The notes under the pieces: model-generated
Seen by the model: only the letters and a program-made list of their open reading frames with translations
Told to the model about the DNA's origin: nothing
Database searches by the model: none
Assembly: GCA_026392115.1 (NCBI GenBank)
Contig: JAPLCQ010000027.1
Span: forward strand, 1 to 35,032
Reading direction: 5' to 3'
Source: Armatimonadota bacterium
GTDB taxonomy: Bacteria > Armatimonadota > Chthonomonadetes > Chthonomonadales > CAJBBX01
DNA length: 35,032 nucleotides
Shown here: one piece after another, positions 1 through 8,035 of the stretch
Numbering within the stretch: position 1 is the first letter of the stretch
How the letters are laid out: every line of letters begins with the position of its first letter
Program-made: the position numbers and the translations under genes

Positions 1-290
1 CCGGCGTTGTTGACGAGGATCGCCACGCCGCCGAGCTCCCGCGAGGCTTGCTCGACCGCCCGGAGGCACTCCTCCTCGCGGGCCAGGTCGCAGCAGATGG
101 CGACCGACCGGCGGCCCAGCGCCAGTACCTGGCCGGCCACGTCCTGCACCTCGGCTTCGGTTCGAGCCGCAACGGCCACGTCGGCGCCGGCTTGCGCCAG
201 GGTCAGGGCCGTGGCGGCGCCGATGCCTCGTCCGCCGCCCGTCACCAGCGCCGTCTTGCCCGCCAGAATCGGGCTCTCGAAACCGGTCAA
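1..290 (-). CDS. Short-chain dehydrogenase/reductase (SDR), N-terminal part
   Basis: The reverse strand encodes the first ~96 residues of an NAD(P)-dependent short-chain dehydrogenase/reductase; the rest lies beyond the window. The Rossmann nucleotide-binding motif TGGGRGIG is at about residues 17-24, and the reading frame reaches the family's LVNNAG motif at the edge. An Arg after the second strand (VAAR) suggests NADP(H) preference, which is inferred. I place the start at TTG 290-288, three bases past the RNase J stop, because no ATG or GTG fits upstream and the Rossmann strand begins about 10 residues later. The start codon is therefore weak and there is no clear ribosome site, so translation may be coupled to RNase J. 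Substrate and pathway cannot be told from this fragment. Confidence 0.85.
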   Translation of the reverse strand, partial: MTGFESPILAGKTALVTGGGRGIGAATALTLAQAGADVAVAARTEAEVQDVAGQVLALGRRSVAICCDLAREEECLRAVEQASRELGGVAILVNNA

Positions 291-292
291 GC

Positions 293-1972
293 CTAGATTT
301 CCATCACGGCGGGCACGATGACCGGTCGCCTGCCGGTGCGCTTCTTCAACGACCGAGCGGTCACGTCACGGATAACCATGCGGGCGTTGTCCGGGTCTAC
401 GTCGTCGGCATCGGCGGCCAGCGTCTCCAGGGCTTCGGTCACCTTGGTGCGGGCCTCGTCGAACATGTCCTCGGAGTCCTCGGGGTGCAGGAAGCCGCGG
501 GAGATGAGGTCCGGCCCGTAGACGATCTCGCCCGTGGCGCGGTCAAGGCCCACGGTGACGACCACGGTGCCCTCGCTTCCAAGGTGGCGCCGGTCGCGGA
601 GGATGACGTCGCTGACGCCGCCCTCGCTGAGCCCGTCCACCAGGATGCCGGCGGCCGGGCCGATGGGCTCCAGCAGTTCGGCGGTGGTGCCGTCGAGGAA
701 GAGGCGGTCGCCGTTCTCCAGCCAGAGCACGCGGTCGCGCGGCATGCCCATGCCCGCCACCATCTCGGTGTAGGCGTACATCATGCGCGGCTCGCCGTGG
801 AAGGGCGCTGCGTAGAGCGGCCGCGTCAGGTTGAACATCAGCTTCAGCTCTTCCTGGTTCGCGTGGCCGGAGACGTGGACCGGGGTGATCATGTCGTAGA
901 CCACGTGGGCGCCGCGCCGGATGAGCCGGTTGACGGTGCGCCACACATCCTCTTCATTGCCGGGGATCGGCTTGGAGGATAGGACCACCGTGTCGCCGGG
1001 GCGGATCTTGATCTTGTGGTCGTCGCGGGCCATGCGCGAGAGCGCCGCCAGCGGCTCGCCCTGGCTGCCTGTGGTTATGACGGCCACCTTATGGTCCGGT
1101 AGCTGCTCCATCTCCTCGATCTTCACGCGGTCCGTGTCGGCGTACTTCAGGTAGCCCAGTTCGCGGGCGACGCCGATGTTCCGCTCCATGGACCGGCCCG
1201 CCACCGCGACCCTGCGTCCGTACCGGGCGGCCGTCTCGAAGACCTGCTGCACGCGGTGCAAGTTGGATGAGAACGTAGTCACCAGCACGCGGCCCTCGGC
1301 CTTGCGGAACTGCTCGTCCAGCGCGTTGCCCACGACGCGCTCGCTGGGCACCCAGCCCTTGCGCTCCGCGTTCACGCTGTCCGATAGGAGGAGCATCACG
1401 CCCTCGTCGCCCAACTGCGCAAAGCGGGCGGCGTCGAAGTGCTTGCCGTCCACCGGCGTGTGGTCGATCTTGAAGTCGCCTGTGTGTACCACGATGCCGG
1501 CGGGCGAGAAGATGGCCAGGCTCACCGTGTCCGGGATCGAGTGGGTGACCCGGATGGGCTCCACCGTCAGGGCGCCGAGCTCCAGGGCCTCGCCGGGTAT
1601 CCACGTTCGAAGCTGCGCGGTCGGGAGCAGACCATGCTCGTCCAGCTTCTCGCGGATGATCCCGATCGTCAGCGGCGTGGCGTAGACCGGCGCCGAGACC
1701 TGCCGAAGCAGGTAGGGCAGCGCGCCGATGTGGTCCTCATGCGCGTGGGTGATGCAGATCGCGCGGAGTTGCTCGGCGTGGGCGGCCACGTAGGTAAAGT
1801 CGGGGATGATGAGATCGACGCCCGGGTGCTCATCAGTGGGGAAGATGACGCCCGCGTCGATCAGCACGGCGTCGTTCCCGTATCGCACGAAGATGGAGCT
1901 CTTGCCCACTTCCGAGGCCCCACCCAGCGGGATGATCTCTAGTCCGGCGCCCAGCAAGCTGCGTTCTGCCAC
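293..1972 (-). CDS. rnj: Ribonuclease J (metallo-beta-lactamase/beta-CASP family)
   Basis: This is a 559-residue cytoplasmic ribonuclease J, a zinc-dependent 5'-3' exo- and endoribonuclease for mRNA decay and rRNA/5'-end maturation. The metallo-beta-lactamase signature HAHEDHIG is at residues 76-83. Further family motifs follow in order: RVTHSIPDT, VVHTGDFKID, the beta-CASP region (FSSNLHRVQQ, AGRSMERN), SSKPIPGNE, HVSGHANQEE and PFHGEPRM. A C-terminal domain follows. Its length matches the usual ~550 residues. The start is GTG (1972-1970), with GGGAGG ten bases upstream (reverse complement of 1983-1988). The gene is followed within 3 bases by an SDR gene and is divergent from the secreted protein gene at 2098. 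Family assignment is secure; which RNAs it processes is unknown. Confidence 0.96.
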   Translation of the reverse strand: MAERSLLGAGLEIIPLGGASEVGKSSIFVRYGNDAVLIDAGVIFPTDEHPGVDLIIPDFTYVAAHAEQLRAICITHAHEDHIGALPYLLRQVSAPVYATPLTIGIIREKLDEHGLLPTAQLRTWIPGEALELGALTVEPIRVTHSIPDTVSLAIFSPAGIVVHTGDFKIDHTPVDGKHFDAARFAQLGDEGVMLLLSDSVNAERKGWVPSERVVGNALDEQFRKAEGRVLVTTFSSNLHRVQQVFETAARYGRRVAVAGRSMERNIGVARELGYLKYADTDRVKIEEMEQLPDHKVAVITTGSQGEPLAALSRMARDDHKIKIRPGDTVVLSSKPIPGNEEDVWRTVNRLIRRGAHVVYDMITPVHVSGHANQEELKLMFNLTRPLYAAPFHGEPRMMYAYTEMVAGMGMPRDRVLWLENGDRLFLDGTTAELLEPIGPAAGILVDGLSEGGVSDVILRDRRHLGSEGTVVVTVGLDRATGEIVYGPDLISRGFLHPEDSEDMFDEARTKVTEALETLAADADDVDPDNARMVIRDVTARSLKKRTGRRPVIVPAVMEI

Positions 1973-2029
1973 TCTTTACACACCTCCCGCGCGACCGACG
2001 TGCAAAGCCGCGACTCCTGAACCATGGTA

Positions 2030-2071
2030 CCTGCTCCCTGAGCAGGCTGCCCGGCGGCGGCTGGGTATACT
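2030..2071. promoter_or_regulatory. Divergent intergenic region with inverted repeat and -10-like box
   Basis: The 125-bp gap between divergent RNase J and the secreted protein gene holds an inverted repeat, CCTGCTC-CCT-GAGCAGG (2030-2046). Further right is TATACT (2066-2071), a good -10 match 26 bp before the chosen ATG at 2098. No convincing -35 is seen at the expected distance. The repeat could be a regulator site or a small hairpin. Assignment is by position only. Confidence 0.3.
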
Positions 2072-2097
2072 CCGCCATCATGGCAGGGGAGCGTGCG

Positions 2098-3408
2098 ATG
2101 CGACGAACGGCTTGGGCGGCGCTGGGGCTTCTGGTTGTGCCGGCGTTGTCGCCCGGTGCGGCGGCGCAGACCTCGCCCGATGCGTGGCGGGTAAACTTCC
2201 GCGCCGACGGAACCCCGGCGCCCCTTCGCGACCCGGCGGACCGCACCCTCTGGCCCAACCGCTGGAGCCGGGCCAACTCCGACGACTGGATCGCGGCCAA
2301 CCACGACCGCATCCGCCGTATGCGCCCGCGCCTGCTCCTCATCAACCTCTCGAACCAGGTGAAGCCCGAGAAGCCCATGCAGCTCTTCGAGCAGCTCCGC
2401 GCCGCCGTCCGCGAGGGTAGCCGCTACCACGGATACAAGAACCCGAAGGCCCCGGTCTTCCTGGACTACACCGTCTGGCGCTACGTCGACGCCCGCGACC
2501 CCGGCATCGACAAGGGCAACTGCGTCGCCGCGCCCCGCAAGCCCAACGTGCCCAGGGACGAGCTCAACTGCGACTACGGCGGCTTCTTCAGCGAGGCCTT
2601 CGCCGCCGTCATCGGGGTGCGCGACCCGAAGGAGCCGCAGCGCTTCCTGCGCCTCGATGAGCTGGTCGATCAGGGCTACGTCCACGAGGTCTGGTTCACC
2701 GCCGCCCCGTCGGGCGACTTCCGCTGCCTGGAGTGCGTCGAGGAGAAGCCGGTCTACGACGAGCGCTTCCGCAAGGTCCCCGGCAAGTGGGTGCAGGCCG
2801 GCAACGGCGGCGACGACCAGCAGAAGTGGACCGGCCGATCACTCCGCATCAATGGCCTCAACGACGAGCGCGGCATCGGCTGCGGCATGGAGAACCTGGC
2901 CCACTCCTTCGAAGGAACGGCCCACAGCCGGGCTATCCCATACTTCACGCGGTACTTCCACGAGTTCGGCGGCTTCGACCTGGACAAGCGCTACGGCCTG
3001 CCGTTCGACTCCTTCTACGCCCTCTGGGGTCAGGGTAAGGGGATCGAGTACCCCGCGCCCGACGAGGCCCTCGTGAAGGACGGCGAGAAGCGCTGGACCC
3101 TCAAGCCCTACGCCGCCCCGGCGGGCAACGTCCACTTCCCGCCCAACGGCCGTAGCCACTACGACCAGGCCAACACTCAGCCTGTCCTATCCACCATAGA
3201 GGACTGGCGCATCGGCTCCGGTCCCGGCGGCAAGGACCTCGCCAAGCCCTGGACCAACGCGGTCCTGGAGCCCTACGCCAGGCTAGCCCCCGACTGCATG
3301 GGCAAGTGGCTCGTCTACTGGCGCCAGAACGTCCCCGGCTACCAGAACAAGGCCAGGGACGATCAAGGCAAGCGCATGAAGAACTGGTGGGTGTTCTTGT
3401 TCTACTGA
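2098..3408 (+). CDS. Exported protein of unknown function
   Basis: I do not recognise this 436-residue protein. An N-terminal Sec signal peptide (MRRTAWAALGLLVVPALSP, cleaved near GAAAQ) shows that it is exported. The mature part is rich in Trp, Tyr, Pro and Gly. It has several Cys (GNCVAAP, LNCDYGG, RCLECVEE, GIGCGM, PDCMG) that could form disulfides outside the cell. A His/Glu-rich stretch, GCGMENLAHSFEGTAH, is followed by FHEFGGFD; it could bind a metal or form an active site, but this is speculation. There is no membrane helix after the signal. An ATG at 2080 is also in frame, but the strong ribosome site AGGGGAG (2085-2091) six bases before ATG 2098 decides the start. It stands alone, divergent from RNase J and convergent with the six-hairpin glycosidase. 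Confidence 0.8.
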   Translation: MRRTAWAALGLLVVPALSPGAAAQTSPDAWRVNFRADGTPAPLRDPADRTLWPNRWSRANSDDWIAANHDRIRRMRPRLLLINLSNQVKPEKPMQLFEQLRAAVREGSRYHGYKNPKAPVFLDYTVWRYVDARDPGIDKGNCVAAPRKPNVPRDELNCDYGGFFSEAFAAVIGVRDPKEPQRFLRLDELVDQGYVHEVWFTAAPSGDFRCLECVEEKPVYDERFRKVPGKWVQAGNGGDDQQKWTGRSLRINGLNDERGIGCGMENLAHSFEGTAHSRAIPYFTRYFHEFGGFDLDKRYGLPFDSFYALWGQGKGIEYPAPDEALVKDGEKRWTLKPYAAPAGNVHFPPNGRSHYDQANTQPVLSTIEDWRIGSGPGGKDLAKPWTNAVLEPYARLAPDCMGKWLVYWRQNVPGYQNKARDDQGKRMKNWWVFLFY

Positions 3409-3427
3409 TCCGGTCGCCCGCCCGACA

Positions 3428-3461
3428 GTGCTTGCTGCGGGTCCGGTCGCAGCAACCGCAC
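3428..3461. terminator. Hairpin between convergent genes, probable bidirectional terminator
   Basis: The only gap between two convergent genes (stops at 3408 and 3466) holds an inverted repeat. The inner stem TTGCTGCG (3432-3439) pairs perfectly with CGCAGCAA (3448-3455) around an 8-base loop. An outer GTGC/GCAC pair extends it across a two-base bulge. No T-tract follows on either strand, so it is not a textbook intrinsic terminator, but the position fits a shared 3' end. Confidence 0.5.
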
Positions 3462-3465
3462 CAGC

Positions 3466-4998
3466 CTATCCGATCCGCACCGTCACCCGCGCCGGCTCGT
3501 CGGAGGCGCGAAGCTGCGTTGACCTGGTGGTTCCGTTCCAGCAGCGCACCTTGAGGAGCACGGGCAGGCGCGCGGTGTAGGCGCCCTCCAGCAGGTCATC
3601 ATCCATGCGGTAGGTGAGGCGGAAGCCCTCCCGGAGTACGGTGGTCCCGAAGCCCTGCTGCCGGTACTCCTTTGGAACGGTGGGCGCGATGGTGGCGGAG
3701 CCGTCGAGGCCGAGGTCGATGCCCAGCAGGAACCGGTTCACGATGCGGATCAGGTTCGCCGGGTACTCGCAGTAGGTGTTCGGGCCGGCGCCCGCGCCCT
3801 CCGGCGGATGGTAGCGTTCGCGCCAGTAGTAGCCGTTGGCCTTGCCGGCGCGACACACCCGTTGCAGCGTGCGGACGATGCCGTCGGCGTCGCCCATCCG
3901 TGCCCTTGCCCAGCACTCCAGGTACCAGACGCGGCCCATGGCGGCCAGGTCGTGCCGATGGCCGGGAAGGGCGAACTCCCACTCCTCGTAGGTGTCGGGC
4001 CTGGCGGCTATGCCTGTGGGCATGCCGCCATAGGCGAGCCCGGCTTCGTCGCGCAGCTTCGGCCAGAGGGCCGCAGCTTGCCGGGCGTTGGCGAGGCCGC
4101 ATGCGATGGCCGCCCAGTTGGTGTCGGTCAGGCCGTGCTTGTCGATCAGTCCCTTCTGCGGGTGGATGTACTCGCCGAAGTGGTCGCCGACCCAGTATCG
4201 CTTGCGGAAGGTAGCTGTAACCCGGGCCGCGAGCGTGGCGTACCGTTTGGTCGAGCCGCTGTCGCCGAGCAGCCGGTTCAGGGAGGACACCCGCCGGAAT
4301 GCGTCTGCCGCGTGGCACTGGGCGACGCCGTCGAACTCGATCCTGGTCGGGAACTCCACGTAGTAGCCGGCGCCGGCGACAAGCCCTTCCGGCGTCACGA
4401 GCGATGCCAGGTAGTCGGCGGCCAGGTTCACGGAGGCGATCTGCGCCTTCAGCCAGGCGTGGTCCAGCGTCGCCCGGTAGATCACGTCGGCGTTCTGGAT
4501 ATAGGTGGGTCCGGCCAGCGCTCTCAGCGGGTTGCCGGGCACCCAGTGTGTGTAGAGCCCTCCGTTCGGGTCGACGGCCTGTCCCGACACCTCCTTCACG
4601 CCGGGCAGGATTGCCAGCGGAAGACGACCATCGGGCTTCTGGAACCCGCGCACATAGGCGAAGTTGCGCCTCGCGGTCTCGGCCCGGCCAAGCATGAGCA
4701 GAGCATCGGTGAGCTGGTGACCGTCCAGCGAGGGGTAGCTGAACCCGCGCCCGAAGCCGTCCCGATCGGCGCACACGGAGAAGTAGCCGGGGAACACGCT
4801 GTCATCTACAGCCGCGAGGACGTTCTGCGCGGCGGCCTTCTCGTATGCCTCAGCGATGGCGGCGTCGGGCAGGACGATCCCACTCGAGGGCTGCGGGTCA
4901 CGGGTGACCGCCGCGGTTCGTTCCGGCTCCAGAACCACCGCAGCCGCCAGGCAGGCGGCGCCCGCCAGGGCGCACCGGCGCGTCATTCCCTCACTCAT
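3466..4998 (-). CDS. Exported six-hairpin (alpha/alpha) glycosidase-like protein
   Basis: This 510-residue exported protein belongs to the six-hairpin glycosidase superfamily, as seen in GH78, GH63, GH65 and related families. I infer this from repeated helical-hairpin motifs (SLDGHQLTDALLMLG, GLTDTNWAAIACGLANA, AAMGRVWYLECWAR). The C-terminal pattern (NTYCEYPANLIRIVNRFLLG, then a small beta-domain after GLDGSATIAPTVP) resembles the end of alpha-L-rhamnosidase-type enzymes. The N-terminus (TRRCALAGAACLAAAVVL) is a signal peptide with twin arginines, so Tat export is possible. The start is ATG 4998-4996, with GAGGAG eight bases upstream; ATG 4986 is an alternative. It is the last gene of a minus-strand glycosidase run, 63 bp after the clan A gene. 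Family number, substrate and catalytic residues cannot be fixed by eye. Confidence 0.72.
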   Translation of the reverse strand: MSEGMTRRCALAGAACLAAAVVLEPERTAAVTRDPQPSSGIVLPDAAIAEAYEKAAAQNVLAAVDDSVFPGYFSVCADRDGFGRGFSYPSLDGHQLTDALLMLGRAETARRNFAYVRGFQKPDGRLPLAILPGVKEVSGQAVDPNGGLYTHWVPGNPLRALAGPTYIQNADVIYRATLDHAWLKAQIASVNLAADYLASLVTPEGLVAGAGYYVEFPTRIEFDGVAQCHAADAFRRVSSLNRLLGDSGSTKRYATLAARVTATFRKRYWVGDHFGEYIHPQKGLIDKHGLTDTNWAAIACGLANARQAAALWPKLRDEAGLAYGGMPTGIAARPDTYEEWEFALPGHRHDLAAMGRVWYLECWARARMGDADGIVRTLQRVCRAGKANGYYWRERYHPPEGAGAGPNTYCEYPANLIRIVNRFLLGIDLGLDGSATIAPTVPKEYRQQGFGTTVLREGFRLTYRMDDDLLEGAYTARLPVLLKVRCWNGTTRSTQLRASDEPARVTVRIG

Positions 4999-5061
4999 CC
5001 GGATGACTCCTCGATCGACGCGCGGCGAGGCCGACGGCTGATCTCCCGCCGGCCGGTGCCG

Positions 5062-7986
5062 TCACTTTTCGACGCCGAACTCAAGCTCGTTGGCCCAGTG
5101 GGTCGCCCAGTCGTTGTGGAAGGTGAGCGGGTTGTCCTTCGAGACGCTCCTGCCCGCCGCAAGCTCCATGGCGCCGCCTTCGTTGCTCCGAAACGTGAAC
5201 TTGATCGTGCCTCCCGACCTGAGCCTGGCGGCGACCTCGGGCATGGTGTCCAGCGGAATGGCGCACTCCAGCGTCGTTCCGTCGAACACCAACCTGGCTC
5301 CCGCAACGGGCCCGCCGTCGACCGGCGCCCTGGGTTGGCGCGGGTAGAAGTGTTTTCGCGGCGCGCCGACGCGGGCAAGGCAGAAGACCTCCGTGCCGCC
5401 GTCCTTGCACTTGTTCAGCGCGAACTCGTAGTCCGTGTCCTGGTATGCGCAGAAGCGGGGCATGGCGCCTGCCGGGTAGGGAAGCATGTCGGGCTTCCGA
5501 TCCTCCGGGATGACGTTGAGCGCAATCTGCAGGTTGTGCCCGGAGGGGATATCCGGGTCCTTGCGGTATGAGAACCGGCGGACGCCCGAAGGCCAGGTCC
5601 GCTCCTTGCCGGCATCGGTGGCCTTCTCCGGGTAGAAAAAGCTGTCGTCGTCACGCGTCGCGTAGCGGATGGTCTCGGCGACGGCGGGCGCCCTGGCGGC
5701 GAAGTAGAGATACCGGTCGTCGAAGCCGACATAGGCTTCGATCGGGGCGGCGCTGACCTGCTTGCTCCAGTCGCGGAACGGCAGGTAGGCCTGCTCGCTG
5801 ACACTGGCGCCCACGGCCTGTGCGCACGTCTGCGGTATGGCGCCCTTCCAGTCGTCCAGCCCGCCGTCCACGGCGATGGTGCGCCGCGATATTAGGTTTA
5901 CGTGCATCCTCTCGGCATGCTCGACCCGGCCTGCCGGCCCCTCAAACGTGGCTACCAGCGGGTAGGTGTTGTCGTCGCGTGCGGCTCCGCCCGTGACCGT
6001 GAAGGCGAACTCCCGGCTCTCGTTCGCCGCCAAGCGTACGGCCTGCTGGGCTCCTGCCAGGTTCAGGCCCTCCATCCGGCCGGACAGCCTGCCGGTGATG
6101 GGGCGATTCAGGACGTTGGTCAGCTTCACCCGAACCGAGGGGCGAGCGGCCACCGGTGCGGTCATATCCCATGCGACGATCTCGACGGGATCGATGCCCT
6201 TGATGACGGCGGATCGCACTGCCGAGACCAGCTTGGCGAAGGAGCCGGGGCTTCCGTTTGACCGAAGGAAGGCGCCGAGCCCGTTCAGCGGTACCGTGAT
6301 CTTGCCGCCCGACGAGGGGACCGGGTTGCCGTAGAAGTCATGGAGTACGAACAAGCCGCCGCCGTCGGGGATCACCATGGTCGCATCGGCCCGGACGGCA
6401 ACAGACCGGAACTGGCAGCGGTTCCGCTCGTAGGTCTGCCGCAGGTCGCCGACGACCACCAGCGTTCCGTCGTCCGGGTCGATGGGCCCCGTGCGGGCGC
6501 CGCCGACCTTGCGCGGAAGTCCCGAGAACGAGAAGACCCACGGAAGGCCGTTCTTGAACAGCACCTCCTTGAACTCGCGCTGGCCGATCAACCGGTTGGC
6601 CGCCGCGATCGCCGCGCCCGGCGCCCAGACCTGGCAGACGGCGTACTCCTTGCAGTCGATCCGCGGCTTCTCGGACGTGTCCACGTTGCCGTAGTAGATG
6701 CCCGCCGTCCGATCCTGCCCCATGGCGCGCATCGACGCGATCACGGCGGCCACCCGGTCGTCGCTGTTGCCGACCCAACTCTCGGTGTCCCAGACGCGGA
6801 CACGGCCGTACGCGCCCTTCCTGTCCATCCACTTGCGGACCAGAGCCGGGTCGGCGGCGAGCGGCTGATAGTGGATGCTGACGAAGTCCAGCAACGGCAG
6901 GAACTCGTCGGTCCCGTCGCAGAAGAGCTTGTCACGCGTGTTGGTGGACGAACAAGCCCCGCCGACCATCACCTTGACCCCGGCCTCGCGGCGCGCCTCG
7001 AGGACCGCCTCGGCCATGACCCGGTATATCTCACGGAAGCGCAGGCAGTCGGCGCCCCAGCCGGAGATGGAGACGCCCTCCCACGGCTCGTTCCACAGCT
7101 CGACGGCGTTGACCGGTCCCCTGGGCCAACCGTGCTTGATCAGCACGTCCTTCAGGTACGCCTTGAACTGCGGGTCATGCTCGGGCTTCCAGGCCAGGTC
7201 CTCCTTCTCCCCGTTCCGCATGCTGCCGTCGGCGTTCAGCCAGGGCCGCCCGCGGCCCATGGGCATCCACTCCGCCGGCGTGCCACCGGCTCCCACGGTG
7301 AACATCAGTGTGATGTCGTTCGCCAGCGCCCAGTCCGTGTGGGCGTCGGCGATGGTGTTGTAGCCGCCCTCCACGCGGGCGCCTTTGATGCCCATCTTCT
7401 TGAACGCGTTGAAGACCTGGGGCGACATCTCCCCCGGCCAGCCGAGGTCCATGGCGAAGGTGGGCATGAACACCCGACCCGGCTCGGCAGCCACGGTCCG
7501 GCAGCAGGTAGCGCCGAAGAACCGGCCCTTGCCGGGCAGGTCCAGCACGATGGCATAGCCGCCGAAGCGATCGCCGATCCTCGGCCGAATCGTCACAAAG
7601 CCGCCCTGCTCAGGCAGGTTGACGTCGACCGTGGTCGAGCTCGTAACGGCGATCCTGAACACCTGCGGTTTCCACATATCGCCGGCCATGGCCCGAGTGC
7701 CGTACTGGACGACGTCGAACCGTGCTCGCCCCTTGTAGCCGCCGGCTACCTTCACATGGAACGTAACGGCTGCGGTCTCTCCCGGCCAAAGGACGTTCGC
7801 CGTAGGCTTACCTGACACCTCGAACGATGTCTCCTGAACCACCACGTCCTTGCCCGACAGGCCGAATGCGGATGCGAAGCCGTCCATGCCGCTTCCAGTG
7901 ACCATCTGAGCCGGCGCGCGGCCCGATACGGCCAGGAGCGAGCACAGGCCGGCCCGCACTATCCAGGTGATCGTGTAACGTGGCAT
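5062..7986 (-). CDS. Exported clan GH-A glycoside hydrolase with C-terminal CBM9-like domain
   Basis: This 974-residue exported protein has a signal peptide (residues 1-27, ending RAPAQ), then an N-terminal beta-sandwich (~45-170). A TIM-barrel glycosidase domain of the clan GH-A type (GH5/GH39/GH30-like) spans ~175-500. WNEP places the acid/base Glu at residue 300, and WDTES places a candidate nucleophile Glu at 402; SIHYQP near 370 is also typical. Beta-rich domains follow, and residues ~700-974 resemble a CBM9/DOMON-like sugar-binding domain (IAVDGGLDDWKGA, then AYVGFDDRYLYFAARA). The start ATG 7986 follows GGAGG closely. It lies 49 bp after the GH2 gene and 63 bp before the six-hairpin gene, so co-transcription is likely. 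Retaining glycosidase activity is inferred; the substrate is not identifiable. Confidence 0.85.
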   Translation of the reverse strand: MPRYTITWIVRAGLCSLLAVSGRAPAQMVTGSGMDGFASAFGLSGKDVVVQETSFEVSGKPTANVLWPGETAAVTFHVKVAGGYKGRARFDVVQYGTRAMAGDMWKPQVFRIAVTSSTTVDVNLPEQGGFVTIRPRIGDRFGGYAIVLDLPGKGRFFGATCCRTVAAEPGRVFMPTFAMDLGWPGEMSPQVFNAFKKMGIKGARVEGGYNTIADAHTDWALANDITLMFTVGAGGTPAEWMPMGRGRPWLNADGSMRNGEKEDLAWKPEHDPQFKAYLKDVLIKHGWPRGPVNAVELWNEPWEGVSISGWGADCLRFREIYRVMAEAVLEARREAGVKVMVGGACSSTNTRDKLFCDGTDEFLPLLDFVSIHYQPLAADPALVRKWMDRKGAYGRVRVWDTESWVGNSDDRVAAVIASMRAMGQDRTAGIYYGNVDTSEKPRIDCKEYAVCQVWAPGAAIAAANRLIGQREFKEVLFKNGLPWVFSFSGLPRKVGGARTGPIDPDDGTLVVVGDLRQTYERNRCQFRSVAVRADATMVIPDGGGLFVLHDFYGNPVPSSGGKITVPLNGLGAFLRSNGSPGSFAKLVSAVRSAVIKGIDPVEIVAWDMTAPVAARPSVRVKLTNVLNRPITGRLSGRMEGLNLAGAQQAVRLAANESREFAFTVTGGAARDDNTYPLVATFEGPAGRVEHAERMHVNLISRRTIAVDGGLDDWKGAIPQTCAQAVGASVSEQAYLPFRDWSKQVSAAPIEAYVGFDDRYLYFAARAPAVAETIRYATRDDDSFFYPEKATDAGKERTWPSGVRRFSYRKDPDIPSGHNLQIALNVIPEDRKPDMLPYPAGAMPRFCAYQDTDYEFALNKCKDGGTEVFCLARVGAPRKHFYPRQPRAPVDGGPVAGARLVFDGTTLECAIPLDTMPEVAARLRSGGTIKFTFRSNEGGAMELAAGRSVSKDNPLTFHNDWATHWANELEFGVEK

Positions 7987-8035
7987 TTCATCCTCCGTGG
8001 CGGTCTGGCGGCGGTACGTAGAAACCGGCTAGGGC

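Noticed and set aside
3808-5571. A 587-residue plus-strand open frame opposite the six-hairpin and clan A genes
   Set aside because: It spans parts of two real minus-strand genes and the gap between them, has no ribosome site or recognisable motif, and is explained by codon bias.
6340-7815. A 491-residue plus-strand open frame opposite the clan A glycosidase
   Set aside because: The opposite strand has intact catalytic motifs; this frame shows none and no plausible start signal.
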